Shown: in pieces, positions 1 through 4,282 of the stretch
How the letters are laid out: each line of letters opens with the position of its first letter
Numbering within the stretch: the first letter of the stretch is position 1
NCBI GenBank assembly: GCA_038223055.1
Contig: JBBRHF010000210.1
Location: 1-6,565 of the forward strand
From: JBBRHF01 sp038223055
Lineage (GTDB): Bacteria > Actinomycetota > Actinomycetes > JACCUZ01
Length of the DNA stretch: 6,565 bases
Direction: 5' to 3'
Position numbers and translations under genes: made by a program
Notes under the pieces: model-generated
Seen by the model: the letters and a program-made list of their open reading frames with translations, nothing else
The model's database searches: none
What the model was told of the DNA's origin: nothing

Positions 1-132
1 CCGGGTCTACGCGACCTGCTCACCGTCCAGACCGCCCGCATCCTGCGACACCCCGTCTGGAAGGAAATCCACAGAAACACCCGGCCATCCAATACAATCC
101 AATTCCGCCTGCAGAAGTTCAACGAAACGTGA
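1..132 (+). CDS. C-terminal tail of an unidentified protein (5' end outside window)
   Basis: This frame is open from the first base to a TGA at 130-132 and gives 43 residues ending in ...FRLQKFNET. The tail is basic and mixed in composition (RILRHPVWKEIHRNTR) and could be the closing helix of a larger protein. About three quarters of its codons end in G or C, and its content of W, I, F and L looks more protein-like than the other two forward frames. The third frame also stays open to about 298 but has many A/T third positions. I recognise no family. A transposase or other mobile-element protein is possible but unsupported. The next gene starts 269 bases further on. Confidence 0.4.
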   Translation, partial: PGLRDLLTVQTARILRHPVWKEIHRNTRPSNTIQFRLQKFNET

Positions 133-401
133 TGCTACCGACTGATCATCGCGTGTGTCAACGGCAGCGTGAGCAGGAGTTCCGGCGCATCTACTCTCAA
201 CGGCCTAGACGCTCTCGGACTCCTGAACAAGCGCCGAACTGCGAACTGCACCGCCCGCCGTGCACGGCACCACCAGGGGATGTTCGGCAACGAGGCTGAC
301 CACCTGCCGCCGTGGGTCTGTCATGGGGGCGGGCAAGTCGCCTGGGGGCGGCACAGATTCAGGACAGTGAACGTCCGGAATGCGTGGCAGAATTGCTGGG
401 C
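133..401. other. Intergenic stretch, no supported gene
   Basis: No convincing coding frame or promoter was seen between the upstream protein tail and the maleylpyruvate-isomerase-family gene. The only local structure noted is a tandem duplication of GAACTGC at 236-249. The frame of the downstream gene is open back to a GTG at 312, but that 30-residue extension does not resemble the family's N-terminus. Confidence 0.5.
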
Positions 402-1055
402 ATGACGCTCACCTTCGCTGGAACCCTCGACCGCTCCGCCGTGACTGCCACCGTCGATCAGCTCACGGACCTGGTCGGGTCCGCGGAGGTGGCCGACGCA
501 TGGGACCGGGAGTCGGCGCTCCCGGGCATGACCGTCGGCGGGCTGGCGCGCCACCTGGTCAGCCAGCCCGAGTGTGCGGTCGAGTTCCTCACCACGCCCG
601 GCCCGGCCGACGCCCAGGTGCTGACCCTTGTCGGACACTACGAGCGCGTTGACTGGCTACACGCGCCGGTCGATGCCCCCGAGAACACCTCCATCCGCGA
701 CGACTTCAACCAGATGGGCTCGGCTGGGCGCACCGAGTCGGTCGGGGTGCTCGCGCGGTCGCGCGAGCAACTGGGCGCCGCGATCGACGCGGCCGGTTCG
801 ACGACGTACGGGCCGTGGCAGGACTGCGCGCCGCCCACCGACGACTTCCTCGTAGTGCGGCTGATGGAGATCGTGGTGCACGCCGACGACCTGGCGTGCA
901 GCGTCGGCGTAGCGGCTCCGGTGTTCAGCCCGGAGGTGCTCGAGCCTGTGCTCGCCCTCCTCGCGGCGCTGGCCGCGAGGCGGCGCGGCCAAGACGCGGT
1001 GCTGCGCACCCTGAGCCGGCACGAGCGCAATGCAGGCTCCATCTCGGCATTCTGA
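402..1055 (+). CDS. Maleylpyruvate isomerase N-terminal domain / DinB-fold protein, probably mycothiol-dependent
   Basis: 217 residues. It belongs to the actinobacterial DinB-like four-helix-bundle family typified by mycothiol-dependent maleylpyruvate isomerase, cytosolic enzymes that use a divalent metal and mycothiol in isomerase or transferase chemistry. The N-terminal helix carries GLARHLV with His51. A later helix reads RLMEIVVHADDLA, with Glu156 and His160 in the E-x3-H spacing of the family's metal site, so the metal triad looks intact. The C-terminus (VLRTLSRHERNAGSISAF) matches the usual ending of this family, so the gene is complete. It is somewhat short and lacks a sizeable C-terminal domain. 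ATG 402 was chosen because homology-like sequence begins there; no clear Shine-Dalgarno precedes it. An in-frame GTG at 312 is the alternative. The actual substrate is unknown, and many family members are not maleylpyruvate isomerases. It appears monocistronic. Confidence 0.85.
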   Translation: MTLTFAGTLDRSAVTATVDQLTDLVGSAEVADAWDRESALPGMTVGGLARHLVSQPECAVEFLTTPGPADAQVLTLVGHYERVDWLHAPVDAPENTSIRDDFNQMGSAGRTESVGVLARSREQLGAAIDAAGSTTYGPWQDCAPPTDDFLVVRLMEIVVHADDLACSVGVAAPVFSPEVLEPVLALLAALAARRRGQDAVLRTLSRHERNAGSISAF

Positions 1056-1093
1056 CTGCCGCGTGTCGGAGCCAGACCTGCACTTTCAACGCT

Positions 1094-1219
1094 ATGCCGC
1101 ACGAAACGAGTGGCCAGTTCCTCGACGCCGCACTCCAACGAGCCTGGGAGGCCTGGCAGTCCGTGCTCTACCACGGTGGCGAAATCACCGAGCACCCCGC
1201 CTACGCCGACAACCCATAG
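1094..1219 (+). CDS. Possible small ORF of 41 residues, unknown function
   Basis: ATG 1094 to TAG 1217-1219. The peptide has a plausible amphipathic helix (FLDAALQRAWEAWQSVLYH) followed by GGEITEHPAYADNP. It lies 38 bases after the stop of the maleylpyruvate-isomerase-family gene. The same frame runs back into that gene as a shadow, so only the part from 1094 is independent. No Shine-Dalgarno is visible before the ATG. Two readings are possible: a genuine small protein, or the C-terminal stub of a decayed gene, which would fit the apparent gene remnant just downstream. I do not recognise a family. Confidence 0.3.
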   Translation: MPHETSGQFLDAALQRAWEAWQSVLYHGGEITEHPAYADNP

Positions 1220-1317
1220 CGCAGCCACTGAGCCCCACCTCTGGCTCGCCGAGCCGCCGTGTCAGATGACGAACCCCGAGAGCGACGGCTGGCGCCAATG
1301 GCACCAGCTGGGTCGAG

Positions 1318-1467
1318 TCCCGGTCGACGAAGGTAGGCCTGTGCCTTGTCGCCCTCAGTGTCTTGGGGTTGGCCGGCGCCGTCTCGTGGCGAGCCCAAGG
1401 GACCACGGGGTTTGTCGACTTGGAGGTGTACCGGCGGGCCGTGCGGACTTGGTTGGCCCGACCTTGA
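1318..1467 (+). pseudogene. Remnant of the N-terminus of a GT87/DUF2029-type membrane mannosyltransferase
   Basis: The frame ending at TGA 1465-1467 encodes one hydrophobic segment (VGLCLVALSVLGLAGAVSW, about 1333-1389) followed by GTTGFVDLEVYRRAVRTWLA (from about 1405). A transmembrane helix followed by [F/L]VDLxVYRxAVxxWL resembles the first membrane segment and first periplasmic loop of actinobacterial DUF2029/GT87 polyprenyl-phosphate-mannose-dependent mannosyltransferases. Those proteins are usually about 400 residues with many membrane helices; here the frame stops right after the motif. It also has no good start codon. A start at ATG 1266 (MTNPESDGWRQWHQLG) lies in a different frame and could be joined only by a frameshift near 1330. 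I read this as a truncated, frameshifted relic. The match is by eye on a short motif, so the identification is tentative. Confidence 0.35.
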
Positions 1468-1517
1468 CGTCCGACTCACCTTTTGACACCATCTGGTTAT
1501 GGAACCTGGTGGTTATG
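1464..1517 (+). promoter_or_regulatory. Candidate promoter and operator of the ArsR operon, possibly leaderless
   Basis: TTGACG (1464-1469) and, after 17 bases, CACCAT (1487-1492) form a weak but correctly spaced -35/-10 pair. Transcription would then start close to the A of ATG 1499, giving a leaderless message, which is common in actinobacteria. That fits the absence of a Shine-Dalgarno before 1499. A second perfect -35 box, TTGACA (1483-1488), has no good -10 partner; if it were used, translation would have to start downstream, for example at GTG 1529. The octamer TGGTTATG occurs twice, at 1494-1501 and 1510-1517 (16-base period). The first copy sits inside GGTT-ATGG-AACC, a small dyad. 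These repeats overlap the likely start site and are where an autorepressing ArsR protein might bind. Everything beyond the motifs themselves is inference. Confidence 0.3.
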
Positions 1518-1852
1518 TTGGGGTGGCGGTGCTGGACGCCACGTTCCAGGCGTTGGCCGATCCGACCCGGCGCGCAATCCTGGCCCGGCTGGCCACCGGT
1601 GAGGCGAGCGTGACCGAACTGGCCGCGCCGTTCCAGATGTCGCAGCCGGCCGTCTCCAAGCACCTCAAGGTGCTCGAGAAGGCGGGTCTCATCTCCCGCG
1701 GCCGCGACGCCCAACGGCGGCCGTGCCGGCTCGAGGCCAAGCCCCTGCGCAACGCGACCGCCTGGCTGGCCGACTTCCGGCTGTACTGGGAGGAGAGCTA
1801 CCAACAGCTCGACGTGCTGCTTGAGTCCCTCCAAAAGGACGACCCGTCATGA
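1499..1852 (+). CDS. ArsR-family winged-helix transcriptional regulator
   Basis: 117 residues, a usual length for ArsR/SmtB-type dimeric repressors. The family signature LDATFQALADPTRRAILARL (12-31) leads into the helix-turn-helix at about 38-64 (VTELAAPFQMSQPAVSKHLKVLEKAGL). The wing follows at about 65-82 (ISRGRDAQRRPCRLEAKPL). A C-terminal helix (WLADFRLYWEESYQQLDVLLESL, 89-111) probably serves dimerisation. The ELCVCDL metal-binding motif is absent and the only cysteine is in the wing, so it is probably not a metal sensor; it resembles the subgroup found beside SRPBCC genes. ATG 1499 fits a leaderless start. GTG 1529, preceded by a GGGGTGG run, would give MLDATFQALADPTRRAIL and is a serious alternative. 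The stop overlaps the start of the next gene by 4 bases (ATGA), so the two are probably translationally coupled. It is probably the repressor of its own operon. Confidence 0.93.
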   Translation: MEPGGYVGVAVLDATFQALADPTRRAILARLATGEASVTELAAPFQMSQPAVSKHLKVLEKAGLISRGRDAQRRPCRLEAKPLRNATAWLADFRLYWEESYQQLDVLLESLQKDDPS

Positions 1853-2343
1853 GCCTCAGCGTGACCACGCCGACCGACCGCAAGATCGTGCTCACCCGCA
1901 GCTTCATCGCCCCCGGCCAGCTGGTCTTCGACGCCTACACCAAGCCGGAGCTGCTCACCCGGTGGTACGGGGCGCGCGGCTGGAACCTGGTCAGCTGCGA
2001 CATCGACCTGCGCGAGGGAGGCCGGTATCGGTTCGAGTCCCTGGGTCCGCACGGCGACACCATGGTCCAGTCCGGCACCGTCCGCCAGATCCAGGCGCCG
2101 CTGCGGCTGGTGCTCACCGAGCTCTTCGAGGACCAGTCGTATCCGGGCGAGACGCTGATCACGCACGAGTTCTCCGAGCACAGTGGACAGACGACGGTCA
2201 CCAGCACCATCAGATACGCGACACCAGAGGGTCGCAATGCCGTTCTGCGCTACCCGATGGCACGAGGCGTGGGCGAGTCGGGCGACCGGCTCGTAGAAAT
2301 GCTCACCGACATACTCGCCCACCACAGAAAGGAACTGCCATGA
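1849..2343 (+). CDS. SRPBCC (AHSA1 / activator-of-Hsp90-ATPase-homology) domain protein
   Basis: 164 residues, a single START-like helix-grip fold with a hydrophobic pocket. Diagnostic stretches are FIAPGQLVFDAYTKPELLTRWYGARGW (19-45), DLREGGRYRF (53-62), a central strand series ending in TTVTSTIRYAT (115-125), and the long C-terminal helix MARGVGESGDRLVEMLTDIL (137-156). All are in family order, so the protein is complete. Family members bind small hydrophobic ligands or act as poorly characterised enzymes; the AHSA1 name does not imply Hsp90 function in bacteria. No ligand can be assigned. AAGGA at about 1835-1839 precedes ATG 1849 by 9 bases, and the ATG overlaps the ArsR stop. The ArsR-SRPBCC pair is a common actinobacterial arrangement in which the regulator controls the SRPBCC gene. 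Confidence 0.92.
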   Translation: MSLSVTTPTDRKIVLTRSFIAPGQLVFDAYTKPELLTRWYGARGWNLVSCDIDLREGGRYRFESLGPHGDTMVQSGTVRQIQAPLRLVLTELFEDQSYPGETLITHEFSEHSGQTTVTSTIRYATPEGRNAVLRYPMARGVGESGDRLVEMLTDILAHHRKELP

Positions 2344-2747
2344 ACTGGACCCTTGAGGTCGTCGTGGTGCCGGTGTCCGATGTGGACCGGTCCAAGGCCT
2401 TCTACGCCGACCAGCTTGGCTTCACTGTCGACCACGACACCATGGTCAGCGACGCAGTCCGGGTGGTGCAGCTGACCCCGCCCGGCTCGGGCTGCTCGAT
2501 CGTCATCTCCAAGGGACTCGGTGAGGGCATGGCGCCCGGATCGCTGAAGGGAGTTCAGCTCGTCGTTGCCGACATCCACAAGGCACGCGCCCAGCTACTG
2601 GAGCACGGTGTTGAGGTCGGCGAGGTCACCAAGCTCGGCGAGAACCCGGCACCCGTCGCACACGAACTCGACAATGTGGGCTTCGTGTTCTTCGACGACC
2701 CTGACGGCAACTCATGGGCCGTCCAGCAGATCTCCAACCGCGGCTAG
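2340..2747 (+). CDS. VOC-superfamily (glyoxalase/bleomycin-resistance fold) protein
   Basis: 135 residues with two beta-alpha-beta-beta-beta modules. Module one starts LEVVVVPVSDVDRSKAFYADQLGFTVDHD (5-33). Module two starts GVQLVVADIHKARAQLLEHGVEV (71-93) and ends VGFVFFDDPDGNSWAVQQ (113-130). The usual N-terminal metal-ligand His is absent (Glu6 is nearby), and the usual terminal Glu after DPDGN is replaced by Gln129-Gln130. A canonical glyoxalase I metal site is therefore not visible, and a ligand-binding or non-canonical role is as likely as enzymatic activity. ATG 2340 overlaps the SRPBCC stop by 4 bases (ATGA), with AAAGGA at 2328-2333 as a good ribosome binding site 6 bases ahead. It is the last gene of the ArsR operon. 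No clear terminator follows. Confidence 0.92.
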   Translation: MNWTLEVVVVPVSDVDRSKAFYADQLGFTVDHDTMVSDAVRVVQLTPPGSGCSIVISKGLGEGMAPGSLKGVQLVVADIHKARAQLLEHGVEVGEVTKLGENPAPVAHELDNVGFVFFDDPDGNSWAVQQISNRG

Positions 2748-2946
2748 CCTCGGACCTTCCCGGCGCTGCCAGCGACTGTGCCTTGATAGTCCGCCTGGCG
2801 ACTGGAGGCTCACGAAACCACCCGACGCAGATTCGCCGGAACCCGCCAGATCGAAACGCATTCAACACAGCGGCGGGCGTCAAGGCCACCGGCATGACGA
2901 TCACCGCCGTCGGCAAAAGACATGGTCGCCGCCCAGCGTGACGTCC

Positions 2947-2968
2947 GCGGCAGGTCGCGACCTGCCGC
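2947..2968. repeat. Perfect 22-bp palindrome
   Basis: The sequence from 2947 to 2968 equals its own reverse complement (left arm GCGGCAGGTCG). As a hairpin it would have a 9-bp stem and a CGCG loop. No T-run follows, so a classical intrinsic terminator is not supported. It lies 200 bases after the VOC gene and could be a protein-binding dyad or a terminator of the U-less kind. Confidence 0.6.
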
Positions 2969-3304
2969 ACAGGCGCATTCCGCCCGGCCTGCGTCAAGTG
3001 GGGCTTTCAAGAGCCACCCAGCTGCGTGTCGTTGGAGGAACGCCTACGGGGGCACCTGCCAGTCCCGGGGAGCCGGTGACCTGCGCGGTCGTGTTGGCAT
3101 CCCGTAGACCCCGCCCGGTGGACTGCCCGGGAAAGGGACGTCATACGGACGCGTTCCGGCGTAGAACCGGTGGCGCCGTCCATGTGCAGGGTCGACCCAG
3201 TACTTGCCGTTTCCCGGCCCAGGCCGCCGGCCCGGTCCCTCAGACCCGCGACGGCCACCACGGATGTATCGGCGCGGAGCGCTGATACCACGGTGTGCTG
3301 CCAG

Positions 3305-3440
3305 GACGGGGTTGACGGTCGGGGGGAGCAGAGGCAGAGGGACGCGGTCGGCGGGGTCGCGCAGCAGGTGAGGGAGGGGGCTGTCGGTGTCGATTCGGGA
3401 GGTGAGGCTGGCGGGAGAGCGAGGGGTGCAGGCGAAGGCG
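3305..3440. other. Strongly G-skewed tract
   Basis: By hand count these 136 bases contain 77 G, 23 C, 21 A and 15 T on the plus strand, a G/C skew of about +0.54, with many runs of three to six G (for example GGGGGG at 3321-3326 and AGGGAGGGGG at 3371-3380). Runs this close could permit G-quadruplex or R-loop formation. No coding explanation is convincing on either strand. Confidence 0.5.
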
Positions 3441-3598
3441 GAGTCAGTGTGCTCGAGGTGACGTAACCGGCGCGGACAGCGCGGCGACGTGCGCACACTG
3501 GCGACATCGGTTTGTCGGGCACCGCCCGGGAGCACGCGACGGCCGCCCGGGCGGGCGTGCCGGCATCGGCTCGCTGTTGCGGCACCGAGTCGGGTAGA

Positions 3599-3623
3599 GG
3601 TCACTGGTCGCGGACCGGTGACC
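3599..3623. repeat. Imperfect inverted repeat, 11-bp arms
   Basis: GGTCACTGGTC (3599-3609) and GACCGGTGACC (3613-3623) are inverted copies separated by GCG, with a single T/G position that would still pair as a wobble in RNA. No T-tract follows. It may be an operator dyad or a structured element; no neighbouring gene is close enough to decide. Confidence 0.5.
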
Positions 3624-3736
3624 GGGACAGCGTCGCATCGGCGGTTGCAGTCCTCGACGAAGCTGCGCCTCGCGTCGTAGGCGACCGCAGGTGCCGCCCT
3701 GCACGTCCGGGACGCGGTGCCCGCGAAGTTCGCCGG

Positions 3737-3768
3737 GTTGTCCGCCGAGTTGTCCGCAGGTTGTCTGA
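3737..3768 (+). repeat. Three short direct repeats, GTTGTCCGC type
   Basis: GTTGTCCGC at 3737-3745 and 3749-3757, then the variant GTTGTCTGA at 3760-3768. The spacings are 12 and 11 bases, about one helical turn, so a protein could contact all copies on one face. The core TTGTCC resembles the TTGCCC of the repeats nearer the relaxase gene, with the same 12-base period. Confidence 0.5.
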
Positions 3769-3849
3769 CCCGAGCCGCCGGCTACCGGACGGCGGGTCGC
3801 TGAACGGCTGCGGCCCGTCCCGGACGGCTACGGAAAGGTCGAGCCCGCG

Positions 3850-3866
3850 GGCAACTGTTTGGGCAA
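3850..3866 (-). repeat. Inverted copy of the TTGCCCAAAC-NN-TTGCC motif
   Basis: On the minus strand this reads TTGCCCAAAC, two bases (AG), then TTGCC. That matches in sequence and spacing the two plus-strand copies at 4051-4067 and 4083-4099, about 200 bases away. Conservation of the ten-base block plus the second half-site at the same distance makes chance less likely. Confidence 0.55.
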
Positions 3867-4042
3867 CCTCGCCGAGCATCGTGCGGGGCATGAATCGAGT
3901 ACCGCCCATCGCGCGTCGCCCGGTGCGCCGAGGCACTGGGACGGCCGCACGCGAGGCCGCGGCCGTCGACCCCGCGCCGCGGGTAACCGGCCACGGCTGG
4001 CCAGTCCTCGTGTGGTCGTGGCCGCACCGGACGCCGACGAAC

Positions 4043-4108
4043 GCGACCGCTTGCCCAAAAGCTTGCCAGTGCCGGCGACCGCTTGCCCAAACGCTTGCCA
4101 GCGCCGGC
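4043..4108 (+). repeat. Two 34-bp direct repeats (iteron-like), 32-bp period
   Basis: Copies at 4043-4076 and 4075-4108 match at 32 of 34 positions and overlap by two bases. Each holds two GCTTGCC half-sites 12 bases apart (4049, 4061 and 4081, 4093). A fifth half-site lies at 4126-4132. The array ends about 120 bases before the short ORF that leads into the relaxase gene. Tandem sites of this type are typical of replication iterons, oriT accessory-protein sites and operators of transfer genes; the sequence alone does not choose among these. Confidence 0.75.
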
Positions 4109-4150
4109 CCGACGGGTGCCGACACGCTTGCCCGCGGCTGCAACCACGAC

Positions 4151-4221
4151 CGATTCCAAGATTCTTTCCCGCTACCCCTCGCCTCGCGGGGTTCCCCGGC
4201 ACATAGCGGGGTTGTGGGAAG
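4151..4221. other. Candidate oriT / control segment upstream of the relaxase gene
   Basis: A locally AT-richer patch (about 4151-4167) is followed by an inverted pair CCCGCTA (4168-4174) and TAGCGGG (4204-4210), and by a direct repeat GCGGGGTT at 4186-4193 and 4206-4213 (20-base period). Conjugative origins of MobF systems usually lie near the relaxase gene and contain inverted repeats beside the nick site, so the position fits. I see no match to a known nic sequence, and I cannot rule out that this is simply the promoter and leader of the relaxase transcript. Confidence 0.25.
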
Positions 4222-4231
4222 TGACCGCACC

Positions 4232-4282
4232 ATGACCACCGGCCGCGAGCGGGCGACCGGTGCTTACCCGGGCGGGCGGTGA
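4232..4282 (+). CDS. 16-residue ORF overlapping the relaxase start
   Basis: ATG 4232 to TGA 4280-4282 gives MTTGRERATGAYPGGR. GGGAAG at 4216-4221 is a reasonable ribosome binding site 10 bases ahead. Its stop shares bases with the GTG start of the relaxase gene (GTGA at 4279-4282). This could be a leader peptide that couples or meters relaxase translation, or the last codons of a longer upstream frame that I do not consider real. The peptide resembles nothing I know. Confidence 0.35.
   Translation: MTTGRERATGAYPGGR

Larger units (their letters stand above)
2748..4231. other. About 1.5 kb without a supportable gene; repeat- and palindrome-rich
   Basis: Several long open frames exist here on both strands, but all are Arg/Pro/Ser/Gly-rich, overlap one another, lack recognisable domains and have weak third-position GC bias; this is what random high-GC DNA produces. 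The most protein-like is the minus-strand frame ending at 3044 (local sequence GKYWVDPAHGRRHRFYAG near 3150-3210), with only about 70% G/C at third positions; I do not call it. The stretch contains a 22-bp palindrome, a G-rich tract, an imperfect 25-nt inverted repeat and two clusters of TTGYCC repeats, listed separately. It separates the ArsR operon from the relaxase gene and probably spans decayed sequence plus a mobile-element control region. Confidence 0.6.

Noticed and set aside
638..1228. Minus-strand 196-codon frame opposite the maleylpyruvate-isomerase-family gene
   Set aside because: It is antisense shadow; the plus strand has the intact metal-site motifs and family C-terminus.
1243..1255. 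GGCTC-GCC-GAGCC hairpin considered as a terminator
   Set aside because: The stem is only 5 bp with a 3-nt loop and no T-run; stems this short are frequent by chance in GC-rich DNA.
1310..1321. GGGTCGAGTCCC, T-arm-like, considered as a tRNA fragment or attachment site
   Set aside because: There is no acceptor stem, CCA end or partner duplicate in the window; it reads as part of the decayed mannosyltransferase region.
2030..2040. GGTTCGAGTCC, which looks like a tRNA T-arm
   Set aside because: It lies inside the SRPBCC coding sequence (codons around RYRFESL), and no acceptor, D or anticodon arms surround it.
2763..2773. CGCT-GCC-AGCG just after the VOC gene, considered as an operon terminator
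   Set aside because: The stem is 4 bp and no T-tract follows.
3044..3604. Minus-strand 186-codon frame
   Set aside because: Some stretches look protein-like, but third-position GC in the part checked is only about 70%, no domain is recognisable, and an equally long minus-strand frame overlaps it.
3775..3795. CCGCCG / CGGCGG inverted pair with a 9-nt loop
   Set aside because: Six-base GC-only arms are expected often by chance in this composition.
3601..4239. Minus-strand 212-codon frame and the plus-strand frame 3512-4282
   Set aside because: Both are Arg/Ala/Pro/Thr-rich shadow-like frames that run straight through the repeat array and lack family features.
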